Source: Polytrichum commune (lineage: Eukaryota; Streptophyta; Polytrichopsida; Polytrichales; Polytrichaceae). From it: a stretch of 64,000 nt of DNA. The notes under the pieces are model-generated. The model saw nothing but the letters and a program-made list of their open reading frames with translations. It searched no databases and had not been told where the DNA came from. A program made the position numbers and the translations under genes. The stretch is taken from NCBI GenBank assembly GCA_950295325.1, contig OX485806.1:3286001-3350000 (forward strand), written 5' to 3'. Numbering within the stretch: the first letter of the stretch is position 1; every line of letters begins with the position of its first letter. This document shows positions 54,001 through 64,000 of this stretch, piece after piece.

Positions 54001-57000
54001 CATGTTCATACCACGACAGAATGGATGCTATTTGTTTTTATCATAAGAAGTGTACCTTAATCTCTTCACTGGAAATTTTTAATTTTGTTTTAAAGCTTGA
54101 ACACGGAATTGACGAGCTTTCAATTTGTATTTTGGTACATGTGCAGTTTGCAGCATTTGAGCTGTCGACTCTTGTGGGATTGACTGAGAGGTGGCTTATT
54201 TATATTCCTTTTGTAGTTCTGCCCATGGCTTGGTAAGTGAATAACTAGCTTTTACAAAACTCATCAACCTATATGCTTCAATTTCATGTAAAAGTATTTG
54301 TAAATTATCAGATTAAAGATGAATGTGCTTCAACTAGAGATCCTCATACTAGAGGTGGATTGGTGAATTCAATCACCTGGGTTATAGTCATCCTTGCAGC
54401 TTAAGTTGCACTGGTCCTATTTCCATTGCTCAGTTATCATTCTCGAAATTATACTTGACATGTCAGTCTAACCATCATGACCCTCTCAAGGGAAATTGAA
54501 ACCTCGTGGTATTCAATTTGATGTAAATTGTGTCTAATACACAGGCAAATGAGAGCAAGGAGTAATGCTAGAGCTGAAGACAGACTGGCAAGGTAATATT
54601 TTCATCAGGTTTTCTACAATATTTAGCCCATTTGCTTATACTCGTTTTGGCATCTTTGAAGAGATTGGATTGTTGACCCTCCTCATATCTATATATATTT
54701 GGTTACAGTGGCCACTACTCAAATCTCACAACCAATATTGTTGCTTGATAGTGCTGAAAATGTTTAGAATTAGGTCTAATTTTCTTTATGAAGAATGACC
54801 ATGTAAGTAGACTTTCTATTAGATCACATAATTGAAGACTAGGAGTGAATCTTTGAGATATTGATCTGTGTAGGGAAGAGAGAAGATTGGTGTTGTCGGA
54901 GGAGAACCAGGCAAAAGCTGAGCGAGTCCGTTTGGAGCTGGAAAGAATTCGGCTAAAAGCATCACTTTTAGATATTATTAAATCACTTGGGGAGGTAAGC
55001 AACTTTGAGCAGATTAACCTTTAAATGGACTGGGGGTGTGTTTATACGGGATATGTGTTGATTTATATAAAGCCCTTACAAGTTCTGAAATAATAGCATA
55101 TTTGGTGTATGGTATTGAGTATATATTTAGCACAACCTACTTTAAAAATGCTTAAAAGAGGAAGTGAAATTAAACTCTAATGTGACCTTGGTGATTAAAA
55201 ATATGAGGTATGAATTTGAGTATAAGTCATGTATATAAGCTAAATTATTCTTAGAATCTATTCCACATATATCATTGTGTGTTCCGATAGAACAATGTAT
55301 CTGATGAATGGGCTTATATTAGATAGGGTCAGTTTGGCACTTTTAGATATAAATATCTAGAAGTAATTGTAAATCCCTTGGCATGACATTCACAGGCCCG
55401 GTATGGGCATCTCGGACGTTTAAGGGTTAAATGGCTCACCTGTCTTAATAATGAGCTTGAGTTTTCAGTTGGGTTTCTTTTCCGTAGTGTATCAGCTTTC
55501 CAAACAACCAATGCTATGGGTTCTGCAGGCTGGACTTATGAAGAAATCGGTGGGTCTTAAATCAATTTCTGATAATCTTGAATGAAGTGATTCTACTCAT
55601 GGCTGCAGATTGTTTTCACTAACTTGATTTTCCTCTGCTGTGTTTTTTTATAAGTAGACTGCTCTCCGGCCTCCACAAAATGGAGCACAACTCAGGGGCA
55701 AAGATATTGAAGACATTGTAAATGATTTGAAGGTGTTGAATCCGGCATATGAAGTGCAGCTGAGCCCAAGTGACCCTGGGTCAACAATGAGGTCGGGTAG
55801 CTTAAATGATGCATTTTCTAGCACACCGGCTGCTCCTGAATTGGATGGAGACTGGAGCTTAGTGTAAGGCTTCACATGGTTGATCCTTTTCTGTGTTACT
55901 AGATTTTTGACTTTTCATGCACTGTAGATGAAAATTTGATGATGTAAGTAATGGAGAATATTTTGTTATTGTTTTGTTTGGAATGGTGACATCATGCTTT
56001 CCAAGGGGGATTAACAGGTGTTCTACTACACAATGAGGTGTGATAAAAGATACAGTCCCATTCAACATTTCAACGTAAAACATATAAAAGTATTAGAAAT
56101 GCTTAGGATATTGGAATTGCATTTTGAAATTATGTCATGTATATTTCTAGAATATTTATCATATATACAGAAATCCCATAAATAACCACATTAACCCCTA
56201 AAGACTAAGGTGGATGTTTTGTCAGGGCAGTCACCGGTGCCTGACAATACCAGCACACACATTTATGTTATAGTCTTTCGATTTTGGACACGTGGATGGT
56301 TGAATTTTTTTGTGAACATTGCTAACTTGACAAAGCTTCCATCTGTATGGTCAGATCTACTATAAGAGTGATTATCTTTAATAAGCTTCTGAATTGGACT
56401 GAGCTGTGTTAGGCCATTTTGGGATGATTTTGCTTCAGCCTTTAGGGGTTAACTCATAGCTTGCTAGAAAATACCCTTTTATCTCAGGTGGTTTAAATCT
56501 TTGGGAGGGAGTTGCCTCCCGTGATGCTTTCTTGCTGTAGACATTTTTGACACTGCAGAAGTTGGCTTGTGTTTGCAGTTACGTATCAGAGCAGCTTCAA
56601 AATGCGGATGTGTCACGGATATTGGGAGTTGAAGTCCACAATCCACGACAACAGGTGTGGCATCAGGGTTCCTCTGTGACACCTGTGCCATCACTCAATG
56701 CTGATACGCTAGGAAGCTCTCTTCTGGTTGCCAAAAATGTCGCTGAGCTTAGGTAATGTTTTGTTATACTTCGGGAATGCAAAAAATCTATAAATTTTGT
56801 GTTTTCTCACACCTTGCATGTTGCAAGAAATTCACAAATCCCTCTCACAATTCAGTTCTTGGATTTAGAGGACCTGTCAGGGTCAGAGATGTCCACAGGT
56901 TAGATTATGTTTATTATTTACCTTAGGAATACGAAAATGTTAAGTTTTCTGCTGTAATTAAAGGCTGAATGCCAAATCTGCCACATCTGCCATCAGAGTT

Positions 57001-57799
57001 GTTCATGAGGTTGCCTTTTGTGTCCACTATATCTGTCCCCACACCCCCTCACCCCCCCCCAACAAATTAAAAAAAGAAGTTCCTATCCCATTATTAATAG
57101 AACACTCATTTTTTTGGTCTTATTTTGATATTTCACCCCTGCTTAGTTTCAGTCTTACTTCTGATCATGGAGTGCTGGTTTTACAGCCAGAGATCTTTCG
57201 TAGCTCAATTTCCGTCACATCCTTGTTGTTTGCTACTAATAACCTCCTAGATTATTCTTGTGCATTATTCTAGAGTTTTTAGGTAAGTCTTTGTTAGGTA
57301 AAAGGCCTTCACATGGTTGATGTGATGATGAAACCTCTTCCTTGTCCTCTTCACTGTACAGTAAAGCTTCATACCTTAAGTCACATTTGCAATATTGCAG
57401 TAATGAAATATTGTGCAGATTTTTCATTTTGTTAAAGCAATTATCTTTTGTTTATCACCTTAAAGTACAACCCAACCAAGATAATACTAACTTGAGACGT
57501 GGTTCTTGCTTCTTTTTTTATGTAGATTAGGGCCTTTTGGGGTGGTGGAAATTGCTCTGCAAGGGAGTTGGGAGAAGTTGAGGAATGGACAAGCAGGAAT
57601 AGTTTCATTTGACACTTTTATGGTGCGCCCAAGGGAGATTCTAGGAACTCGTTTTGGCAATGACTTGCCATCTGTAAGTTTGTCATTACCTCAGGCTTTG
57701 CAACGGACCGCCGAGTGGGAGGTTTGGTATCTTGATGAAACTCTGCGTATCAATCAGGGACGACAAGGCCAACTCTTTATCTTCACCAAGAAGAGCTAG
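51098..57799 (+). CDS. Plastid PAP/fibrillin-domain-like membrane protein (13 exons)
   Basis: Likely a chloroplast protein with a plastid-lipid-associated (fibrillin) type C-terminal domain; exact role unknown. Join(51,098-51,378; 51,790-52,015; 53,042-53,083; 53,305-53,355; 53,466-53,537; 53,891-53,971; 54,147-54,232; 54,545-54,592; 54,874-54,994; 55,529-55,549; 55,658-55,863; 56,579-56,752; 57,526-57,799), 560 aa. All twelve introns are GT-AG and in phase. Residues 1-95 resemble a transit peptide. Hydrophobic spans lie at about 125-144 (WRVAAVGAMSAGILFF) and 267-280 (WLIYIPFVVLPMAW). A charged, coiled-coil-prone stretch covers 281-336. The C-terminal domain runs from LDGDWSLVY (about 405) to WYLDETLRI...GQLFIFTK, mirroring the fibrillin start (LxGxWxLxY) and end (YLDExLRI...LFV). 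Exon 10 is only 21 nt. The family call rests on these end motifs only. Confidence 0.75.
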
Positions 57800-58745
57800 T
57801 CTATCCATTTACGGTCCTGACATGTCACTGTTCTGTGCTAATTTTTGGCAACACCTCCTTTCAATCAGGAAATGGTTTGTGTGTTCTTCTTGATTACTTA
57901 ACAATGATCTGGAGAGTTTCAATTTTCTCAAGTGATGCCGCCATATTCTAGTGTGTCAGAGGACCTCGGTAAGAGAAGTAGCAGAATCTGCTCTTACACA
58001 TTTATTTTTTCAATTGATTTAGTATGGTGGACACTGGATAACAAGAGAGAAGGAGGTTGATGAATCAGCTAGACTTGGATGTTATATTAGTGAAGAACTA
58101 CCAGTATATACGTTAGAATTGAGTAGTTCATTAAGGCTGTTATCAGTTTTATATTTTTGAGAGTGAAGCTCAAATATGCAGGAGTACACTTATTTTTACA
58201 ATGACAAAGAGGTCAGATTGCTTCAATATTTACCTCAAATACTGGATGGTTCTGCAACATTGCTTGCTACACTTATCAACTCAATGCTAGAGTACATTGC
58301 CTTTGGGAATGCATTGAATTTGTAATACTGTTGACTCAAAATAGAAAAATTGGCATGTGTAAACCTTCCCAATCATGAATTTTGTAACTGAGTTCTTAGT
58401 GTAAATCTGATGCAAGTGCAACACAGCCAACTTTTGTGGAACTAAAGTTTCTCATTGTGCTTTTATGATTCTTACATCCTTCTTATCTCCTGATTCAGGT
58501 CAACTGCTACATGTAAATAGAACTTTCTGACCAATTGGAAGCAAACTCCAAGGAATTTTGAAATGTCCTTGGGTGGATAGTGGATTATGCCACAATTTAT
58601 GTCCAAAAGATTAGCAGATGATTTTGCAAATTTGCATATCTTTCTGTCAACCAAGGTGTTTCGTGCATAGGGTCCAAGATTCATCATTGGTTGAATATGT
58701 TGCAGATTAACAATGAATGTGAATGTAGATGGATTTATGTAGCAC
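57800..58745. other. 3' flank; no gene seen
   Basis: The 3' UTR of the PAP-like gene and AT-rich spacer. No other recognised feature. Confidence 0.4.
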
Positions 58746-58918
58746 AAGGGCATCGCCAGGCCTAGGCCTGGGCAGGCCGGGCTTACCCTGGGTCCGAAAG
58801 CCCACTTGAAAGCCTAGGTGATATATAAAAAATGGATTTTTCTTGAAAAAATATGCCATGGATAAAATTCGATTTCCTAAGCGGGCCTACCCTTAAAATC
58901 AAGGCCGGCGACGCCCTT
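58746..58918. mobile_element. About 173-bp inverted-repeat miniature element (hAT-like ends)
   Basis: The left end AAGGGCATCGCCAGGCCT mirrors the right end, which reads inward AAGGGCGTCGCCGGCCTT. GGGC(A/G)TCGCC termini recall hAT-type ends, but no 8-bp target duplication is visible. Non-coding; markedly GC-rich compared with its surroundings. Confidence 0.5.
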
Positions 58919-59029
58919 GATGGAGCAGACGATTAGTGGGCCAGAAAGTCCATAATAGACTTTAAAATATCCCTTGGCTCTTTTTTTGGTTTCATAGCCA
59001 CCTCATGCACATGGGCTCTCTAGCACTAA

Positions 59030-59360
59030 AGGTAGAAAACCTAAATCTAACATAGCAATTATCTAGACATCTATATTTGAGGGGTATGTGGTTAGGTGCA
59101 AATCTAAGAATGGACAAAAAAAAGGACATGTGTTCAAAAGAGATAGGAGGATGTGCTCAAAATATGTTAACCATTGTATGCTCAATAGTCATAATGATTG
59201 GGGGGACTTATACAACCACTTAATGAGTAGAAGGATCTTACCTTTGATAATGAATAAGATGTTCATATGAGCTCTAAAAATTATGAGGCGAATAGCTATA
59301 GGCACAATTTGGATTTCGTAATCATCTCACACTAATTGCTTGTATCATATCCTATGAGTG
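59030..59360 (+). repeat. Dispersed repeat family A
   Basis: CTAAATCTAACATAGCAATT, TATTTGAGGGGTATGTGGTT, GGACATGTGTTCAAAAGAGA, CTCAAAATATGTTAACC and CATATCCTATGAG. The closest copy is at 42,300-42,610. Confidence 0.6.
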
Positions 59361-59989
59361 AAGTGCATTAGGGTCTCTTAGTGCCCCCTTTATAGTCTAA
59401 AGTCCAAAAATTAACCAATTATGTATATATTCTTAGATTTGTTAAATATAAAATTACATGACTTTGTACCTATATTTAGTATTAGTAAATTACGCTTTTA
59501 AGATTAGGCTTTAACTGCTTCCTAATATCTATTTCTCATGAATTTATAATGGTTGGATAGTTTCTTCTAAATACTTTTTTAAGTGTAATATATAGTCTTA
59601 GAGTTCATTTCAGTGCGGGGTCTTGATGTTCATTTTTAGACCCCCATCATGTACATGCATTTTAATATGTTTGTATGTTCCAATTGGAAGATTGAAATTG
59701 ATCAATGAACCAATTACAAATGAAGTCCCAATTTAAAAATCTTTGACTGAAAATGGTAATAACTATGCATTAGCATGTAATGTCTAAATGAACGTTTTTT
59801 GTTTAAATGGTAAAAACTAGAGGGGTGGGTGCCATATGGAGATGATATGATTTTTGGTCAAAATTTTGATTGGCAATAAATGGCATACATAACAATTACT
59901 TGTGAGAAACCAATGGGTCAAAATCATCATAAGAAGCCTTTTCTTTTCTTTTCTTTTTAATCACACATGTGCCCAAAATCCATGTGCAA
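59361..59989. other. No gene seen
   Basis: AT-rich spacer with a TTTTCTTTTC run at about 59,938. Confidence 0.4.
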
Positions 59990-60110
59990 CTACTTAACTT
60001 TTTCACTGGTGGGTCACCAGTGCATGCCAAGAGAAACACCGAATCTTTAGTACAAGAGGTTCCAAGTTCAAATCTCAATGCTTCTCACAAACAAAAGGTT
60101 TTAAGTAAGC
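59990..60110 (+). mobile_element. Possible SINE-like segment
   Basis: A box B-like GTTCAAATCTC at 60,066-60,076 follows a possible box A, TGGTGGGTCACCAG, at 60,007. The 60-base gap is long for a Pol III promoter, and CACTGGTG...CACCAGTG forms a small hairpin. Weak. Confidence 0.25.
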
Positions 60111-61320
60111 TTGCATAAAAGACATCCATGTTGCTTAATATACAATGCATGAACCCTTAAATGTCCCAAATTTTATTTAAACCAAGATTAAACAATCATA
60201 ATTCATAATTAAAATGCACTTCAAATCACAATTGGTTGAAAATTGTCATATGGAAAAATATCATCATTATGCATATTATGTAAATATTCATTCATGGATT
60301 TTCTAAACTTATATCATTGTTCATTTCAAATTGCAATTTTTTTATTTTTTCTAAATTTACAATTTTTATCATGTAATCCATACATAAAAACTTAAAACTC
60401 CAAAACTTCTTTTCATGCATCTTAAACCTACATGTGCTAAAAGCACCTACAAAGTTTCAAACCAAATCTATGTAGTTTTGGTTCATGTTTGATTTACGTT
60501 GAAATGATCAAAATTTAAACTCTAAAAAAATACATGGAGTGCACCACTTTAGGTGAGGACAACAAACCACATATGATTTTAAAATTGATATCACCAACTT
60601 TTCTTTCCAAAAATAAATTCAAACTTGCAACCTTCATTATACCAAGTGAATAATGCATGTTGTCGTATGTGAGAACGCTTGAGCGTTTGCGGATTCAGGT
60701 TGGGGAGGATAATACCATACTTTTCGAGGGATGGAACAAATTGGCACTCCACTAGTAAGTTACACCCATGTTACATCACCAAGCATATTTGCGTGCAAAA
60801 ATACACCAAAGAGACATGTCCTTAAAGGAGATTAAATTAATTGCTTGCAATTTGCAAACCATCATATTGTTGTATCACTACATATATTTGTCGTGTAGTT
60901 ACGTCTCACTCATATCTTAAGGTACTTTCAATACAAAACAACTTGACATTCAAGACACACAAGTGTCCCCCTAACTGAGCACTGCGTCCTCGCAACTCAG
61001 CTAGCATTTGAAAAACATCAAAATCTTATGGAACCAAGGCAATGTCTATCAACGTTTTGTAGGAACGACGTGTTGTAGAAGATCTTTCGTAGGCTACTGT
61101 TCATTGCCAACTTGAACTAAATTATAATTGAAGGGGCAAACTAGGTGGATTCAAGTCCCAACCTCAATCGTTTCCAATGTTGTTGGACTCCAATTACTCT
61201 TCAATCAAGCATAAATGTAAAATCCCACCGCTCATATTACAACATAGCATGTTGCAACATTAACATGTCCTCCATCCATTGAAAAAAATCACCTATATTT
61301 TCTTGACCAAAATGTATAAA
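60111..61320. other. No gene; possible 3' part of a gypsy element
   Basis: AT-rich. It lies downstream (minus strand) of the integrase/PHD remnant and could contain its 3' UTR and long terminal repeat, but no paired repeat is visible within the window. Confidence 0.3.
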
Positions 61321-61324
61321 ATGA

Positions 61325-61490
61325 TCATTTCTTGCATCGTGAACAAATCCAACCTCCTTCATGGACATTAACCAATGGCCGCCGAAGACATGCCATATGC
61401 CAACCTCTCTAACATTGATCACACAACAACATTGTGGCTTCACCCTTACACTCCCCACAAACAAAACACCTAAATCCACTTGGAAACGCT
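61325..61490 (-). pseudogene. PHD-finger segment at the end of a gypsy-type polyprotein remnant
   Basis: The minus-strand frame reads FRCFVCGECKGEATMLLC, then DQC, an in-frame stop, RGWHMACLRRP and GGWICSRC. Spacing is C-x2-C-x11-C-x2-C-x4-H-x2-C-x14-C-x2-C, a full Cys4-His-Cys3 PHD zinc finger apart from the single stop. It ends with a TGA two codons after the last Cys. It follows the integrase remnant on the same strand, so it was probably the polyprotein C-terminus, where a histone-tail reader could steer integration. Confidence 0.65.
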
Positions 61491-61559
61491 GCCAATTTTA
61501 GATTTATAAAGCCTTCAATTGGTAGGTGACAAGGAGCGCAATTCTTTATGTTGTCCTAC

Positions 61560-62095
61560 ACTCTTCTCCATCATTTCCCACTAAAAGAAGAATCCCACTA
61601 GGCAATAGTGCTTTGACTCATAAGATAGTTCTTCCAGAACGGACACCCAAGGTTGTTGGTGCCTCATGTTGTAAGTACACGTAATCACCCACCTTGAACC
61701 GTCAAAGTTGAGGTTTGTAAGCCCCACTTATAATATGCGCATAACGTAGAGTGTCTCTATGTTGCGCAATTGCTAAGTTCTCCATGGCCATTGGCATGGA
61801 CCTTTGGAAATACGATCATTTAGCACTTGAGCTCAAATTCTTGGGTTGTCTAAGTCAACTATTGGATCCAATTTCTCTCTCATTGCTGACGGTAACTGGC
61901 TCTCTACCATACAATAGCTAGTAAGGGCTATAAGAAGCAAGAGATGCATGCCGACTGAAATGATAACCCATCGCTATCCAAGGCAACTTAAGATCCCAAT
62001 CTTGATTGTTGTCTGCCAACAACCCGTACTTGTGCAAACCATGCTTTACGGTTTGAACCACTCTCTCTGCCAATCCATGATATGCACGGATTTAG
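61560..62095 (-). pseudogene. Broken Ty3/gypsy-type integrase C-terminal region
   Basis: Minus-strand frames read in order GLAERVVQTVKHGLHKYG (62,085 onward), DWDLKLPWIAMGYHFSRHAS, LYGREPV, then ENLAIAQHRDTLRYA, FKVGDYVYLQHEAPTT and LLPSGILLLVG. This is the catalytic-core end and GPY/F-like C-terminal region of a gypsy integrase (ERxxxT/VK, WxxxLPWI, GREP, KVGDxV). At least two stops and two frame changes inactivate it. Confidence 0.7.
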
Positions 62096-62289
62096 GCCTT
62101 ATATTCTAAATTTGGTACTCACTTAGGGTCAATTATTCAATAATAAATTGCTAACATTTTGAATGCACAAGTACAAAGGGGACATATTATCATGGATACT
62201 TTTAAAAATCATTTGTCCATTGCTGATTTTTATTATAACAAACTACACCAATACAAGTCACTTACTAACATTTTCAAACATGTGGTTGA
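62096..62289. other. Spacer between two pseudogenes
   Basis: AT-rich; the gypsy homology is lost just past 62,095. No feature. Confidence 0.4.
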
Positions 62290-62815
62290 ACACTACACTT
62301 GGAAGATTACTTATATTTTACAACATGCGCTGGAGATGTCAAGTTGCTTCCTCTTTCAAAAGCAGACACTTGCAGATTGCGTGGTGTCTGTGAACAGGCG
62401 CCTTTTGGACAAGGTTTGACCAAAGTTGTTGACACAACTGCCTGGGATTGCTGGCAAGTGGATGCCTCTAAAGTGATGTTCCCCAAGGCACCAGAGTTTC
62501 TACCTCAACCCATCCAACTTATTGCAAAAAAGGCAGTTTCAATCGGCACTCAGCCTGTATGGTGCATTGTTGCAATTGGAAGCACATCTTCATAAACTGT
62601 TACTGTACGAGGAGGGGGGCCAATTCAAGGTTCACAGAGATAATGAGAAAGAGAAAGGCATGTTTGCAACTCTGGTGCTTCAACTTCCAACAGAAACGGG
62701 ATATGAAGGAGTCATGTTGATGGTCAAACACAAAAATTGGATGAGGACTTTCAATTTGTCCAGGGTTAGATCGACTGGCTTCATCTATACCGTCTTCTAT
62801 GGTGATTGCTAACAC
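62290..62815 (+). pseudogene. 2OG-Fe(II) oxygenase-like fragment, frameshifted
   Basis: Frame 1 (62,299 on) reads DVKLLPLSKADTCRLRGVCE then APFGQGLTKVVDTTAWDCWQ; frame 2 takes over near 62,550 with HKLLLYEEGGQFKVHRDNEK, then GMFATLVLQLP and TVFYGDC. This is the pattern of prolyl-4-hydroxylase-like oxygenases (LYKLLVYEKGxxFxxHRDTEKExGMFATLVVxLP), with the HxD iron ligands present. There is no start codon and one frameshift. The C-terminal part of the family is missing. It could be a retro-copied fragment; a spliced live exon is less likely. Confidence 0.6.
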
Positions 62816-62932
62816 AAGTTGCAAAGTTAACTAAGGTTGTCACCGGAAATTCAAAATGTTGTCTCCAAAATGTAAGAATATGGACAGATTCATTTGGGTA
62901 TCTGAATGTGGAATGAAGTTTAGAAACTTGCA

Positions 62933-62985
62933 TTGAAATGAAATGAAATGAAATGAAATTGATTTTAAAGTCTTGGAAGCCGAAT
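62933..62985 (-). mobile_element. LINE 3' tail with (ATTTC)n
   Basis: On the minus strand, CGGCTTCCAAGACTTTAAAA followed by TCAATTTCATTTCATTTC matches the 3' end of the LINE at 24,853-24,895. Four to five ATTTC units (62,938-62,960) form the tail. Only the extreme 3' end was inserted. Confidence 0.6.
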
Positions 62986-62991
62986 AGGTTA

Positions 62992-64000
62992 CAGTCTAAC
63001 CTTGATAATGTCACCCTTGTTAATAGAACACCTTGATATTGTCACCTAAAAGTCTGAAACCGATTTTCATAGTGTAAAACTCCCTCGTTATTATCCCTAA
63101 TATCACCCTTGGTAATGTCACTATTTTTTTCCAAAATCCGTAGTGTAAATGTGATAATACCAAGTATGGATGGATTGTATGTGATGGTTGGATGGACAGA
63201 TTGTAGTAGCCGAAAGGGTCATGCACCGCCCCTGTGATAAATGCAATGCTATTCTTGGAACTTGATCGTGCACCAACCCTGAACGGTGCTGTCTATACAC
63301 GACACTCAAAGGTGTTGTCTTTTCATGGCGCTGTCAAGACTTCTCGGCCTCTATCCACCCCACCTTCCGTCACATGTGTTCAACTGTGTGTCTTTTCATA
63401 GTGTTTTCATGGTGTTCACGCATGTGGGCACAAGAAGAAGAAGAAAGCAAGGAACTTTGCTTCACGTAGCTAGAATTGGGGTTTCTGGAAGGTACTCACA
63501 TTTGGGAAGTAAAGGGAGATCCCCAATTTTGTTTAGCAGAATCTGTAAACTAAGTTAGAGGGTTGTTTAGATGGATTTAATGCTTTTGTACTCTCCCATA
63601 TCACTATTTTGTTCCTTCTACCAAATGTGACTTCAGTTCTTCAGCCTTTGGATCAAGGAGTGATTGCAGTATTCAAAATGTGCTATAAGCGCAAGCTTGT
63701 TGCCTGGGCTTTGCAACAAATTGATAACAACTCAAATGAAGATTTTGGGGAAATTGAATGTTGATTTATTTCAAGCTATGCTATGGTGTGTGGCGGCATG
63801 GCATGAATTAGATGATCAAACCATTAGAAATTGTTGGAGAAAGTCCGCCATATTGCCTAGAGAGTGGAATGCAGATATCAACAATTTTGATGGACATATG
63901 AAGTCCAAAATGGAGAAAGCAGCTTTGGAATTGGGCAATCTCATCGCCGCATTGAATTTGGGTTTGGATGTCGAAAGTAAGCCTGTAGAAAAGCTTTGTC
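62992..64000 (+). mobile_element. Pogo/Tigger-like DNA transposon, 5' part (runs off window)
   Basis: Starts CAGTCTAACCTTGATAATG immediately after TA (62,990-62,991), the CAGT start and TA target of pogo-type elements. At 63,613 onward the plus strand reads NVTSVLQPLDQGVIAVF, the QPLDQG motif downstream of the DDE core in CENP-B/Tigger transposases. After a frameshift near 63,740 it reads AMLWCVAAWHELDDQTIRNC, open to the window end. The catalytic DD part upstream is not recognisable between 63,150 and 63,600, so the copy is internally deleted and dead. Confidence 0.65.

Noticed and set aside
1-64000. CRISPR arrays, operons, bacterial-type signals
   Set aside because: None seen. All regular repeats are plant satellite, transposon or intron repeats.

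Overview
This is nuclear DNA of a land plant. The evidence is a plant-type histone H2B, a PSPG-box glycosyltransferase, a plastid-type PAP/fibrillin-like protein, GT-AG introns, and a sparse gene layout in a sea of decayed transposons. Only four genes can be supported in 64 kb. The sparse layout, the intron-bearing H2B, the four-intron glycosyltransferase and the remnant retroelements suggest a large genome, possibly a fern, lycophyte or other non-flowering lineage, but the sequence alone does not decide this.

Layout. Bases 1-28,400 hold no convincing host gene. They are a mosaic of short inverted-repeat DNA elements (CACTA, PIF/Harbinger, pogo-like and Mutator-like types, plus a 590-bp family with 4-bp target duplications), LINE fragments, SINE-like pieces and several unnamed dispersed repeats. 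A histone H2B gene lies at 28,924-30,421 (+), with one 1,090-bp intron built from three tandem repeats. Bases 30,422-40,556 are again repeats, including degenerate LINE reverse transcriptase on the minus strand and a 360-bp tandem repeat with palindromic junctions.

The main gene cluster is 40,557-57,800. A family-1 UDP-glycosyltransferase (41,431-46,554, +, five exons, 539 aa) follows a tandemly duplicated ~410-bp upstream segment. A single-exon EMB8/YheT-like alpha/beta hydrolase (47,774-49,237, -, 487 aa) is divergent, across about 1.9 kb, from a 13-exon gene (51,098-57,799, +, 560 aa) for a probable plastid membrane protein with a C-terminal PAP/fibrillin-like domain. Every splice junction proposed for the three spliced genes preserves the reading frame. 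Nothing shows that the four genes act in one pathway.

Bases 57,800-64,000 are repeats again: a broken Ty3/gypsy-type integrase followed by a PHD-finger segment, a frameshifted 2OG-Fe(II) oxygenase-like fragment, and a pogo/Tigger-like transposon that starts at 62,992 and runs off the window.

Most notable: splice-site regions of the glycosyltransferase have been duplicated inside its own introns; two Mutator-like elements sit back to back sharing one 9-bp target; and a 590-bp element family with 4-bp target duplications is of uncertain superfamily.
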